Origin: Ramlibacter paludis
GTDB lineage: Bacteria > Pseudomonadota > Gammaproteobacteria > Burkholderiales > Burkholderiaceae_C
Length of the DNA stretch: 64,000 bases
Direction: 5' to 3'
Assembly: GCF_022012305.1 (NCBI RefSeq)
Contig: NZ_JAKLTM010000001.1
Location: 930,001-994,000, forward strand
The notes beneath the pieces are model-generated. The model was given only the letters and a program-made list of their open reading frames with translations. It ran no database searches and had not been told where the DNA came from. The translations under genes were made by a program, and so were the position numbers. Shown one piece after another: positions 55,447 to 63,876 of the stretch. Position 1 is the first letter of the stretch. Each line of letters starts with the position of its first letter.

Positions 55447-55848
55447 CTACAACGCGCAGTCGTCATCCGCGGGATCGAACCCCGTGGCGGGCTGCGGGCT
55501 CTCACGCATCCTCAACTCCGGCCAGCGGTGCAGCGCGATCTCCTGCACCGCGCACACCCACGCCTGGCGATAACGCTCGACGCTCTTGCGACCGCGCGGG
55601 ATCTGCTCGGTGCCGGCAATCAGCAAAGCCTCGCGCACGCGAACGATCCTGGCGCCTTCCAGGCGCGGCAGCAGCTCGTCGCGGGTGCCGGGCTTGAACA
55701 GGTAAGCCATGGACTGCCGCCGGCCGCGCCAGCCGGCTTCGAAGGCCTCCAGCCGCAGGTCGCCCGGGATTCCCTCGCGCCCCATGGCGGCACGGTCCTG
55801 CCGCTCGCCGCGATAGCGCAGGCGGTACACGTAAAGCAGCACGGGCAC
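55447..55848 (-). CDS. Hypothetical basic protein, 133 residues
   Basis: A basic, soluble protein (YRLRYRGERQDRAAMGREGI near the start). No motif or signal peptide is recognised. It is convergent with the LysR gene. The 175 bases between its start and the thioredoxin gene show no clear element. Confidence 0.5.
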   Translation of the reverse strand: MPVLLYVYRLRYRGERQDRAAMGREGIPGDLRLEAFEAGWRGRRQSMAYLFKPGTRDELLPRLEGARIVRVREALLIAGTEQIPRGRKSVERYRQAWVCAVQEIALHRWPELRMRESPQPATGFDPADDDCAL

Positions 55849-56024
55849 TCAACCCTGCGCAATCGTGGGCCGGTGCGGGGAATGAGGGGCTGGAAGGTCC
55901 ATGGGGTCTTGCTCTTCGGCTGTCACTGTGGAAGCGTACAGTAAACTGCTGATCCCTTGAAGGCGTTTACCTCGCCAGCCGCCGGCGTGACTGCATCGTG
56001 CTGGACAGGCGGCACAATCCGCCC

Positions 56025-56510
56025 ATGGGCACCACACGCAGGAACTGGATCGCCGCCGCGGCAAGCTTGCCTTGGGCCTGGCGCGCCGCTGCCGCTCCGG
56101 CGGTCGGCAGCAAGCTCGCCCTGCCCGACCTGCCCTTGATCGAGGGCGGCCAGTTCCGCGCATCCCAGGCGGAGGGCCTGGTCACCGTCGTCTACTGGTG
56201 GGCGAGCTGGTGTCCCTTCTGCGCGGAGATGTCGCCGAGCATCGAGAAGCTGTGGCAGTCGCAGCGCGACCGCGGCTTGACCGTCCTGGGGATCGCCATC
56301 GACAAGACGGTCGAGCCGGCGCGCGAGTACCGCCGGCGCAAGGGCTACACATTCCCCAGCGCCTGGGTCGCTTCCGACACGGCGCGCGTGCTGCCCCAAG
56401 TGCGCAAGGTCCCGATGCTCTGGGTGCGCGGACGCGACGGCCGCGTCGTCATGGCCGAAACGGGCCAGCTGTTTCCGGAAGACATCGAGCAGATCGCGCG
56501 CTTCACCTGA
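56025..56510 (+). CDS. TlpA-like thioredoxin, exported
   Basis: A 161-residue protein. The N-terminus GTTRRNWIAAAASLPWAWRA looks like a Tat or Sec signal. The thioredoxin domain has WASWCPFC and a conserved VPMLWVRGRDGR strand. Related proteins keep cytochrome c or copper-protein thiols reduced in the periplasm. A GTG nine codons upstream is an alternative start. Confidence 0.85.
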   Translation: MGTTRRNWIAAAASLPWAWRAAAAPAVGSKLALPDLPLIEGGQFRASQAEGLVTVVYWWASWCPFCAEMSPSIEKLWQSQRDRGLTVLGIAIDKTVEPAREYRRRKGYTFPSAWVASDTARVLPQVRKVPMLWVRGRDGRVVMAETGQLFPEDIEQIARFT

Positions 56511-56526
56511 AGCCATCCTGGAAAAA

Positions 56527-56550
56527 TGCCAGAATTTCCTGAATATGGCA
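56527..56550. promoter_or_regulatory. Operator-like palindrome of the Phd/zeta pair
   Basis: TGCCA and TGGCA bracket a 24-base AT-rich inverted repeat (AATT and AATA inside), 26 bases before the antitoxin start. Phd-type antitoxins repress their own operons through such sites. Confidence 0.5.
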
Positions 56551-56575
56551 AAATGGTCGCACTCAGGAGGCTTGC

Positions 56576-56926
56576 ATGTTCGCTGAAATGCCCGCGCTGG
56601 AAGACCTGCCGCGCCAGACCGCTTCCGACGTGAAGAACAAGTGGCGCGAAGTGGTGCGCGAGGTGCGCGCTGCCGGCAGCGTCGCCATCACCAACCATTC
56701 TTCGGTGGAAGTGGTGCTGGTGGACGCAGAGGCCTACCGGCAACTGGCGGCCGGCGCCGCGGCCCTGAGGGAACGCGAGCGCTCGGTGCTGGACCAGCTC
56801 TCCGCCCAGTTCGACGAGCGCCTGGCGAGCCTGCAGGCGGCCAAGGCGGGCAGCAAGGCCGCCGCCGTCTTCAAGCGCAAGGGCAAGCTGGCGTCCAGCC
56901 GGCCGAAGGCAGGCCCCGCTTTCTGA
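56576..56926 (+). CDS. Phd/YefM-type antitoxin
   Basis: A 116-residue protein with a Phd/YefM fold at residues about 8-60 (TASDVKNKWREVVREVRAAG, VAITNHSSVEVVLVD) and a long charged C-terminal tail (SKAAAVFKRKGKLASSRPKA), the usual toxin-binding part. CAGGAGG lies a few bases before the ATG. It is followed after one base by the zeta-like gene. Confidence 0.82.
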   Translation: MFAEMPALEDLPRQTASDVKNKWREVVREVRAAGSVAITNHSSVEVVLVDAEAYRQLAAGAAALRERERSVLDQLSAQFDERLASLQAAKAGSKAAAVFKRKGKLASSRPKAGPAF

Positions 56927-56927
56927 G

Positions 56928-57563
56928 GTGCGGCCCTTCCTCCTGGTGCTGGCCGGCGTCAACGGCGCCGGCAAGAGTTCGGTGCTCAGCGCGCTGCTGC
57001 ACGACGCGGGTCTCGCTTTCTACAACCCCGACAGCTACGCCGCGGAACTCGTGCGCGAGCTGGGGATGGAGCAGGTCGAGGCGAACGCGCTGTCCTGGAA
57101 CCACGGCAAGTCGCTGCTGGAGCGCGCGGTCACCGGCGGCAGCAACCACGCCTTCGAAACGACGCTGGGGGGCAAGACCATCACGCGCCTGCTGGCCGAG
57201 GCCGCGAAGACGCACGACGTGCTGATGCTGTACTGCGGCCTGGCGTCCCCCGAGCTGCACGTGGCGCGTGTCGCGCAGCGGGTGGCCCACCAAGGCCACC
57301 CCATTGCCGAAGACAAGATCCGCGAGCGCTGGCACACCTCGCGCGCCAATCTCGTGCAACTGCTGCCCGTGCTCGCGCGCCTGCAGGTGTTCGACAACAG
57401 CGAGACGGTGGAGGCGGGCCAGGATGTCCCCGATCCCGCCCTGGTGCTGGAGCTCGAGGACGGCCGCCTGGTCTTCCCCGATGCCGGGTCGCACCGCGCG
57501 CTCGCCGCGGTTCCAGCCTGGGCGCGGCCCATCCTGGAAGCGGCGATCCGGCTGCAGCCCTGA
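56928..57563 (+). CDS. Zeta-like P-loop kinase toxin
   Basis: A 211-residue AAA-type kinase with a Walker A GVNGAGKSS at residues 10-18 and the zeta-like segments YNPDSYAAELVRE and HAFETTLGGKTI, FDNSET. Zeta toxins phosphorylate UDP-N-acetylglucosamine and block cell-wall synthesis. A GTG start follows the antitoxin stop by one base. Zeta normally pairs with epsilon, so the Phd partner is unusual. Confidence 0.83.
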   Translation: MRPFLLVLAGVNGAGKSSVLSALLHDAGLAFYNPDSYAAELVRELGMEQVEANALSWNHGKSLLERAVTGGSNHAFETTLGGKTITRLLAEAAKTHDVLMLYCGLASPELHVARVAQRVAHQGHPIAEDKIRERWHTSRANLVQLLPVLARLQVFDNSETVEAGQDVPDPALVLELEDGRLVFPDAGSHRALAAVPAWARPILEAAIRLQP

Positions 57564-57573
57564 GCCGCGGCGC

Positions 57574-58467
57574 TCAGAGCGCCGGCTTGTCCGACATCGC
57601 CTTCAGGTTGTCCTGCAGTTCCTTGCTCATGGGCGCATTCAGGTTGATGCCCTTGGGCGGGATCGCCGACTGGAACCACTTCTTGTACAGCGTCTCGAAC
57701 TCGCCGCTCTTCATCATGCCGGCGATCGTGTCGTCGACGAGCTTCTTGAAGGCAGGATCGTCCTTGCGGAACATGATGGCGTAGGGCTCCACTTGCAGCG
57801 GCTCGCCGACGACGGCCAGCGATTCGGGCCTGGCGGCGGCGGCGCGCAGGCCGTACAGCAGGATGTCGTCCATGCCGAAGGCGTCGGCGCGGCCGCCTTC
57901 GACCAGCAGCGCGGATTCGGAGTGGTCCTTGGCGGTGGAGAGGTCGAAGCCCAGCTCCTGCTTCTGGTTGGCCGCGCGCAGCACCTGGAAGTTGGTGGTG
58001 CCCGCGGTCGTCACGACGCGCTTGCCCTTCAGTTCCGCCAGCGACTTGATGCCGGAATCGGCCTTCACCAGGAAGCGCGTGCCGGTGTAGAAGTAGTTGA
58101 TCGCGAAAGCCACCTGCTTGGCGCGGTCGGAGTTGTTAGTGGTGGAGCCGCACTCGATGTCGACGGTGCCGTTCTGCACCAGCGGGATGCGGTTCTGCGA
58201 GGTGACGGGCAGCGTCTCGACCTTCAGGTCGGCGCGGCCGGTGGCCTTCTTCACGTTGTCGACGATGCGCTGGCAGATCTCCCAGCCGAACCCGACCGGC
58301 TTGCCCTCGGCGCCGAGGTAGGAGAAGGGGATCGACGACTCGCGGTGCGCCACCGTGATCACGCCCTGGGCCTTGACCTTGTCCAGCGTGGGCGGCACCT
58401 GCGCCAGCGCACCGAAGGACAGCAGCAGCCCGCAGGCCGCGGCGATGCGAGTGGGAGAAAACAGCAT
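57574..58467 (-). CDS. Amino-acid ABC transporter substrate-binding protein
   Basis: A 297-residue periplasmic protein with a signal peptide (MLFSPTRIAAACGLLLSFGALAQ) and a type 3 solute-binding domain, with VEPYAIMFRKDDPAFKKLVD and FETLYKKWFQ. It resembles the glutamate/aspartate-binding GltI. No membrane or ATPase genes are next to it. AGGA lies about 13 bases before the ATG at 58467. Confidence 0.9.
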   Translation of the reverse strand: MLFSPTRIAAACGLLLSFGALAQVPPTLDKVKAQGVITVAHRESSIPFSYLGAEGKPVGFGWEICQRIVDNVKKATGRADLKVETLPVTSQNRIPLVQNGTVDIECGSTTNNSDRAKQVAFAINYFYTGTRFLVKADSGIKSLAELKGKRVVTTAGTTNFQVLRAANQKQELGFDLSTAKDHSESALLVEGGRADAFGMDDILLYGLRAAAARPESLAVVGEPLQVEPYAIMFRKDDPAFKKLVDDTIAGMMKSGEFETLYKKWFQSAIPPKGINLNAPMSKELQDNLKAMSDKPAL

Positions 58468-58566
58468 GGGAAGGATTCCTCGTTGGATGAAGCGAGGCAT
58501 GCTAGCAAGGAACGTGCGTGCGGCGCATGGGGGTCGGCCCCGATGCCCGCGCGCCGCCGGGGCGGT

Positions 58567-58806
58567 CTACGCCTGCGTGCGGTTCGCCAGTTGCTGGTGC
58601 AGCTGGTCGACGAAGAAGGCCGGGCAGCGGATGTTGAAGGTCGCGCGCTTGTCGAACAGGCGCAACCACCAGGCGGCCGGCTGCTCCTCGAAGCAGACGC
58701 CGGCGGGCCCCAGCGCCGCCAGCAGCCGGCGCACGTGGTCCACGCCCTGGTCAGGGCAGCGGTAGCGGAGCATCACGGGCTGGTCGGACTGGGCGAGGGA
58801 CGGCAT
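58567..58806 (-). CDS. Hypothetical protein, 79 residues
   Basis: A small soluble protein (MLRYRCPDQGVDHVRRLLAA) with two cysteines and a WWLRLFDKR segment. No family is recognised. An ATG nine bases upstream is an alternative start. Confidence 0.5.
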   Translation of the reverse strand: MPSLAQSDQPVMLRYRCPDQGVDHVRRLLAALGPAGVCFEEQPAAWWLRLFDKRATFNIRCPAFFVDQLHQQLANRTQA

Positions 58807-58903
58807 GGCGCGCATTCTCCGCCGGCGCCGCGGCCATTCCTGTAATGGGTTTCACTGAAACCGCGTGCGGCCTGGAGTGAATTCCCTAAGCGCCGGCCGC
58901 GCC

Positions 58904-59338
58904 TCAGAAGCGCACCACGCGCGCGTCCTCGCCGGAGCCGTCGATGCGCACGCGGTCGCCGACCTTGAGGCCGGGATCGGCGGGCTGGGTGATGCCGACG
59001 GTCGCGCCGTTGTCCAGCCGCACCGTGACCTGCTGGCCGGCCTTCTTCTCGGTCTTGCTCTGCACCGCGCTGCCGGCGTAGCCGCCCGCGACGGCGCCCG
59101 CCACCGTGGCGACGGTCTTGCCGGTGCCGCCGCCGATCTGGTTGCCCAGCAGGCCGCCCGCAACGGCGCCCACCACCGCGCCGATGCCGAGCTTCTTGTC
59201 GGCGTCGAGCATGACGTTCTCGATCGTGCTGATGCGGCCGTAACGCACCTCGGCCTCGCCGCCGGGCGCGTTCTGGGTGGTCGCCGCACAGGCGGCCAGC
59301 AGCATGAGAGTGAGGGAAGCTATGAGGGTGCGCAACAT
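58904..59338 (-). CDS. Glycine-zipper lipoprotein (SlyB/PcpY type)
   Basis: A 144-residue outer-membrane lipoprotein precursor: lipobox LAAC, then a glycine-zipper segment (GAVVGAVAGGLLGNQIGGGT, AGAVAGGYAGSAV) and a C-terminal strand-rich part. The start at 59338 has GGAGG four bases upstream. It is typically stress- or magnesium-linked in relatives. Confidence 0.88.
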   Translation of the reverse strand: MLRTLIASLTLMLLAACAATTQNAPGGEAEVRYGRISTIENVMLDADKKLGIGAVVGAVAGGLLGNQIGGGTGKTVATVAGAVAGGYAGSAVQSKTEKKAGQQVTVRLDNGATVGITQPADPGLKVGDRVRIDGSGEDARVVRF

Positions 59339-59407
59339 GGGACCTCCGGTGGACGGAGCGTCATTCTTGGCGCGCGCGGGGCCCCGGGCCAGTGGACCTT
59401 GGTCCAA

Positions 59408-59435
59408 GAAAAAGCCCCGCCGAGGCGGGGCTTTC
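59408..59435 (-). terminator. Terminator after the 149-residue exported protein gene
   Basis: GCCCCGCC and GGCGGGGC form a strong stem; on the minus strand it is followed by TTTTTC. It could act in both directions. Confidence 0.75.
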
Positions 59436-59462
59436 CTTCTTCCAACGACTTCCTTCTTGTCT

Positions 59463-59912
59463 TCAGTTCGAGGCGACGGTGCGCAGCTTCGGCGCCGGCG
59501 CCGGCGCCGGCTTGGCCTTGGCGGTCTTGACGGGCTGCGCCACGAAAGGCGCGTATTCCGGCTGGCCGCGGCCGGCGGTCGGGCTGTTGCGCACCAGGGT
59601 GTTCCAGTAATCGATGTCGTCGCGGCCGGCTTCCCACTGGGCGCCGTACAGCATCGAACCGTAGGTGTGCAGGTGCAGGGCGATGCGCGCCGAGTCGACG
59701 TCGCCGCGATTGGCGAGGGCGATGAAGCGGCCGAAGGCTTCCGCGCGGCGGCCGGCCTTGAACTGCTGGACGGCCTCGTTGAACTCGCGCTCGGTCGGGT
59801 TCTGGAAGGCGCGGGCGGGCAGCGCCTGGCCCAGGGCCAGCACGAGGCCGGCCAGGGCCAGCAGGTGGAACATCCAGCGCGACCGGGTGGTGATCGCCTT
59901 TGCCTTCGCCAT
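59463..59912 (-). CDS. Exported protein with helical repeat, unknown
   Basis: A 149-residue protein with an N-terminal membrane or signal segment (MFHLLALAGLVLALGQALPA) and a helical part EFNEAVQQFKAGRRAEAFGR that looks like a TPR or SEL1 unit. The tail is Pro/Lys/Ala-rich. GAGGAGC lies seven bases before the ATG. Function unknown. Confidence 0.7.
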   Translation of the reverse strand: MAKAKAITTRSRWMFHLLALAGLVLALGQALPARAFQNPTEREFNEAVQQFKAGRRAEAFGRFIALANRGDVDSARIALHLHTYGSMLYGAQWEAGRDDIDYWNTLVRNSPTAGRGQPEYAPFVAQPVKTAKAKPAPAPAPKLRTVASN

Positions 59913-60046
59913 GTCTCTGCTCCTCGTCACAGTTGTTTCAAGAAGTATCGGATCTCGAAACAAACCCCGCCAGACCGGTCGGCGCCAGCGCCCGACCGCT
60001 CATCCCGCTCGCCGGCGGGGTCCGTGACTTATGCAACAGGATGTGA

Positions 60047-60070
60047 AAAGCCCCGCCGGGGCGGGGCTTC
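60047..60070 (-). terminator. Terminator after the 455-residue exported protein gene
   Basis: GAAGCCCCGCC and GCGGGGCTTTTC on the minus strand form a GC stem with a T run. Confidence 0.75.
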
Positions 60071-60090
60071 GGGAGAGGCGCAGGGGGCGA

Positions 60091-61458
60091 TCAGCCGCGG
60101 CGCTGCAGCGTGATGCGCTCTTCCGCCGTCGTGCGGCCGTCGTTGGCGGTCATGCGCACGTCGTAGCGCTGGCCGGGGATCGGCAGGCCGGACGGCTGCA
60201 CCGCCACGCTGAAGTGGCCGTCGCGGTCCGCCTGGATGGTCTGGTCCATCACCGGCTGGGTCACGCCCAGCAGGCCGCCGACGTTGGCCACCGATTCGAC
60301 CTGGACGCGCACGTTGGCGCCCGGGGCGGTGCGGCCTTCCAGGCGCAGCGCGCCGGCGCCGTCGATGGTCGCGCCATTGGCGTGGCTGGTGATGCGCAGG
60401 GGCAGCGGGCCGCCGCCGTAGCGGTCGCCCCGATCGCCGCGGTCGTTCGCCACGTCGAAGGTCCAGGCCTTGCTGCTGGTGTTGCCGGCCTTGTCGCGCA
60501 CGCTCAGTTCGGCGGTGTAGCGGCCCGGCTCGAGGTCGGCGCGGTAGCGCACTTCGTCCTCGGTGACGCGCGCATCGGCGGTCACGTCGCGGCCGGCCAC
60601 CTTCAGGCGCACGGAAGCCGGGTCGATGCCCGCGCCTTCGTCCGAGAGCTTGGCGCCGATGCTGGCGCGGCCGCGCTCGGTCACGCGTTCGCCGTTGGCG
60701 GGCATCAGCTCGGTGATCTGCGGCGGGCGCTCGTCGCGGGCCTGGCGCTGGTCACGCTCCCAGCCGTTCCAGTTCATGTCCAGCTTCGCGGTGGACCGGG
60801 TGTTGCCGCTGCGCAGCGTGGCCACGGCATTGCGGAAGGCGTCGAGGTTGTCGCGGCGGCGCACCGTGTAGTTGCCCTCGTAGACACCCGGACGGGTCTC
60901 GGCGAGGTCGACGCCGGCGATCACGCCGGGGATGTCCAGCCACGCGTCGGCGCCCGGCGCGCCCATCAGGCGGAAGTGCAGTTCGCGGCCCGGTTCGATC
61001 CGGCCCATGGGGCGCATCACGAAGCGCTCGATGGTCGGGGCGGCCGCAACCGGGGCCGGACCCGCGCCCAGGGCCAGGGCCTGGAAGGACGGCGGGTAGG
61101 CGAAGTTGCGGGCGATGGTCTGCTTGTGCGTGACACGCGCGGCCATCAGCTGCGTCGGGTCGATGCGGTCGGAGCGGCGCACGGTGTAGGTACCGGTGTA
61201 GTTGCCCGGCGTGCGTTCGCGCAGCGGCACGACGATGCCGCTCTTGCCCAGCACCACGTCGGCCTTGCGGGCCTTGGGGGCGGCGTACAGCTGGAAGTTC
61301 AGGGTCGAGCCGGGCGACAGGCCTTCGTCGGCGTTGACCGCCATCGAGGTGATCACCGGCGCGGCGGCCTGGGCCGCAGCGGGCAGGGCGACGAAAGTTG
61401 CAGCGGCCGGGGCCAGCAGCATGATGGCGGCCACGTGGGCGCGGAGTTTGTGTTTCAT
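60091..61458 (-). CDS. Exported protein with repeated Ig-like domains
   Basis: A 455-residue protein with a signal peptide (MKHKLRAHVAAIMLLAPAAA) and several similar strand-rich units with YTGTYTVRRSDRID, YEGNYTVRRRDNLDAF and RYTAELSVRDKAGN. The last parts look like bacterial Ig-like domains. AAAGGAGG lies before the ATG, a strong ribosome site. It may be an adhesin or envelope protein; function unknown. Confidence 0.75.
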   Translation of the reverse strand: MKHKLRAHVAAIMLLAPAAATFVALPAAAQAAAPVITSMAVNADEGLSPGSTLNFQLYAAPKARKADVVLGKSGIVVPLRERTPGNYTGTYTVRRSDRIDPTQLMAARVTHKQTIARNFAYPPSFQALALGAGPAPVAAAPTIERFVMRPMGRIEPGRELHFRLMGAPGADAWLDIPGVIAGVDLAETRPGVYEGNYTVRRRDNLDAFRNAVATLRSGNTRSTAKLDMNWNGWERDQRQARDERPPQITELMPANGERVTERGRASIGAKLSDEGAGIDPASVRLKVAGRDVTADARVTEDEVRYRADLEPGRYTAELSVRDKAGNTSSKAWTFDVANDRGDRGDRYGGGPLPLRITSHANGATIDGAGALRLEGRTAPGANVRVQVESVANVGGLLGVTQPVMDQTIQADRDGHFSVAVQPSGLPIPGQRYDVRMTANDGRTTAEERITLQRRG

Positions 61459-61585
61459 GGAGAGGCCTCCTTTGGGTCTAACGGATGGCATCACCGTAGG
61501 CCCAGCTGAGCACTTGCGTTGTAGGCCGCAGGCCCCAGGCCGGGTAGTCGGGTGTCCGCTCGGCGGGCCGGACCCGGCCGGTGCT

Positions 61586-61867
61586 TCAGGAAGCGGGGTG
61601 GTCCGGCGCGCCCGCCGCGGGCGTGCGGTCCACCGGCATCTCGCTGGGCGAGCCGCCCTGGAAGCCGGTGAGGCGGGTCTCCTCGCCGGTGCCGCCGAAG
61701 AAGTCCTCGGCTTCCTCGCTGCGGGCGACCTGGACGCGGTACCAGACGATGCCGACGGCGCCGACGATCACCAGCGCCAGTCCACCCCACGAGTGGAACC
61801 AGATCGCGCCCAGCACCAGGGCAACGACGACGATGCCGAACAGGATGAGGGAAGGGGTGCGGGTCAT
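61586..61867 (-). CDS. Small membrane protein, unknown
   Basis: A 93-residue protein with two hydrophobic segments (LILFGIVVVALVLGAIW and GLALVIVGAVGIVWY) and a polar C-terminus. No family is recognised. Confidence 0.6.
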   Translation of the reverse strand: MTRTPSLILFGIVVVALVLGAIWFHSWGGLALVIVGAVGIVWYRVQVARSEEAEDFFGGTGEETRLTGFQGGSPSEMPVDRTPAAGAPDHPAS

Positions 61868-61937
61868 GCGCGGGCTCGGGATGTGCGGATCGTATCCACC
61901 TGGAGCTTCCGCGGCCAGCCCGTGCAGCCGCCGGCCC

Positions 61938-62417
61938 TCAGGCCGCGACTTGCGGCGGCGCCTCGCCTTCCTCGCGCGCCTCGCGCCGGGTGATGCCGTC
62001 GGGCGTTTCGTGCGCCGTCATCGCGTTCACCAGCTTGAGGACGCCGGGCATCTGCTGCACCTGCAGCAGCAGGCCGTCGCGCTCGCGCGCCAGCACGTCG
62101 CCGCTCAGGCGCACCACGCCCTGGTCCACGCGCACGTCGAGCGCGCGGGGGTGGCTCACCAGCCGGCCGAGCCGGGCCTGGATGCCGGCACGCAGCTCGG
62201 CGTCGGCCTGCGGATCGACGCGCACGGCGCGGTGGTAGGTGCGGCGCGCGAGGCGCGCCTGCAGCGCCGGGCCGCCGGCGGACTCGCCCCGCATCCCGCT
62301 CGTCACCAGGTCGGCCAGCAGCGCGCGGCGCTGCGCGCCCATCTGCGGGTCCAGGTAATACATGGCGAGCGCGCCGGCGGCCAGGGCGCCAAGCTTGCCG
62401 AACAGGTTGTGGTTCAT
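61938..62417 (-). CDS. BON-domain protein
   Basis: A 159-residue protein with an N-terminal hydrophobic segment (LGALAAGALAMYYLDPQMGA) and a BON domain (VRVDQGVVRLSGDVLARERD). BON proteins bind membranes or peptidoglycan. The ATG start is at 62417. Confidence 0.8.
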   Translation of the reverse strand: MNHNLFGKLGALAAGALAMYYLDPQMGAQRRALLADLVTSGMRGESAGGPALQARLARRTYHRAVRVDPQADAELRAGIQARLGRLVSHPRALDVRVDQGVVRLSGDVLARERDGLLLQVQQMPGVLKLVNAMTAHETPDGITRREAREEGEAPPQVAA

Positions 62418-62440
62418 GAGCTTCTCCGTGTCGTTGAAAT

Positions 62441-62941
62441 TCAGGCGTACGTCGATTGCCGGCGGCCGGGCGCCAGCTCCAGGCGCAGGCTGGCGGCCTG
62501 CTGCAGCCGGGCGTGCAGGGCGTCGAGCGCCAGCTGGTGCTGGCGCCACAGCGCGACGAAGCGGCGGTCGTGGCCCGACTCGAGCCAGCGCTCCGGGTCG
62601 CGCAGCCACAGCGCCTGTTGCGTGTGCAGGAAGTTCATCAGGCGGTTGTGTACCGCCATCAGGTCCGCCATGTCACCTGCCAGTTCGGGAAACCACGCCA
62701 TGCGCAGGGTGCAGGCTTCGTCCAGCGCTTCGGCGGCCTCCGGGCTCTCGCCCTGGAAGACGACGGCCAGGCGCTGGGCGCAGATCCAGGCGGAATAGCG
62801 GTCGAGCGCCTGCATGAGCTTCTGCGCCTGCAGCCGGCGCAGCTGGTAGCGGTCGCGCCCGCGGGCCAGCAGCGCCGTCAGCAGGCCGATCACCAGCAGG
62901 GCGGCCAGCACCCAGCCGGCGAAATAGAGATTGGCGTCCAT
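62441..62941 (-). CDS. Small membrane-associated protein, unknown
   Basis: A 166-residue protein with one N-terminal membrane helix (FAGWVLAALLVIGLLTALLA) and a helical part (LMQALDRYSAWICAQRLAVV). No family is recognised. It lies 8 bases after the ku gene. Confidence 0.6.
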   Translation of the reverse strand: MDANLYFAGWVLAALLVIGLLTALLARGRDRYQLRRLQAQKLMQALDRYSAWICAQRLAVVFQGESPEAAEALDEACTLRMAWFPELAGDMADLMAVHNRLMNFLHTQQALWLRDPERWLESGHDRRFVALWRQHQLALDALHARLQQAASLRLELAPGRRQSTYA

Positions 62942-62949
62942 GCGGATCC

Positions 62950-63876
62950 TCAGGCGGCGCGCCGGGCGCGGCTCTTGGCGGCCGGTGCTTTGCGGGCTGC
63001 GGACTTCTTCGCCGGCGCCTTGCGGGCCGCGGCCTTGCGCGCCGGCGCCTTGGCGTCGCCGCCGCCCTTCAGGCTGCGGCGCAGCAATTCGGTCAGGTCG
63101 ATCACTTCGGCGCCCTGGCTTTCCGGTGCTTCCTCCAGCGGCTCCACCGTTTCGGTCTTGCCGGCCTTCGCCTTGGCTTCCACCAGCTTCGTGATCGCTT
63201 CGTGGAAGGAGTCGCGGTACTTCTCCGCGCTCCAGGCGCCGCTCATGCCGTCGATCAGCTGCTTGGCCATCTTCAGTTCGGCCGGCTTGAGCGCGCTCTT
63301 GCTTTGCGGCGGCAGGTCGAGGTCGGCCCAGGAGCGGATCTCCCCGCCCCAGCGCAACAGGTTCAGCACGAGAACCGGACCCATGGGCACCAGCACCGCC
63401 AGGTGCTGCTTGCTGTGGATCACCACCTTGGCCAGGCCCGCCTTGCCCGTGTCCGTCAGGGCCTCGCGCAGGAGCGCATAGACCTTCTCTCCCTTGTTGA
63501 TGGGAGCGGTGTAGTAAGGACGCTCGAGGTAGACGAAGGGCACTTCGCCCAGGTCGACGAAGGCCTCGATTTCGATGGTCTGCGTGGTCCGCGGGAAGGC
63601 CTCGGCGATCTCTTCGGCCGACAGCACGACGTAGTTCCCCTTGCCGTGCTCCACGCCCTTGACCACGTCCTTGCTGTCGATTTCGCGGCCGGTACGCTTG
63701 TTGATGCGCTTGTAGCCCACCGGGTCCATCGTGCGGCGGTCGAGCCAGTCGAAGTCGACGTCGCTTTCCTCGGTCGCGGAATGCAGCGCGATGGGGATGT
63801 GCACCAGCCCGAAGGTGATTGCGCCCTTCCACAACGTGCGCGTGGAAGTCGGGGCCATGCCTTTCGTATCTGCCAT
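62950..63876 (-). CDS. ku: Ku-family DNA end-binding protein
   Basis: A 308-residue bacterial Ku, which binds DNA double-strand ends for non-homologous end joining with LigD. The core begins RTLWKGAITFGLVHIPIALH and includes GYKRINKRTGREIDSKDVVK. The C-terminal 40 residues are Lys/Ala/Arg-rich (DNA-binding tail). LigD is not in the window. The 124 bases to the right end of the window show no gene. Confidence 0.93.
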   Translation of the reverse strand: MADTKGMAPTSTRTLWKGAITFGLVHIPIALHSATEESDVDFDWLDRRTMDPVGYKRINKRTGREIDSKDVVKGVEHGKGNYVVLSAEEIAEAFPRTTQTIEIEAFVDLGEVPFVYLERPYYTAPINKGEKVYALLREALTDTGKAGLAKVVIHSKQHLAVLVPMGPVLVLNLLRWGGEIRSWADLDLPPQSKSALKPAELKMAKQLIDGMSGAWSAEKYRDSFHEAITKLVEAKAKAGKTETVEPLEEAPESQGAEVIDLTELLRRSLKGGGDAKAPARKAAARKAPAKKSAARKAPAAKSRARRAA

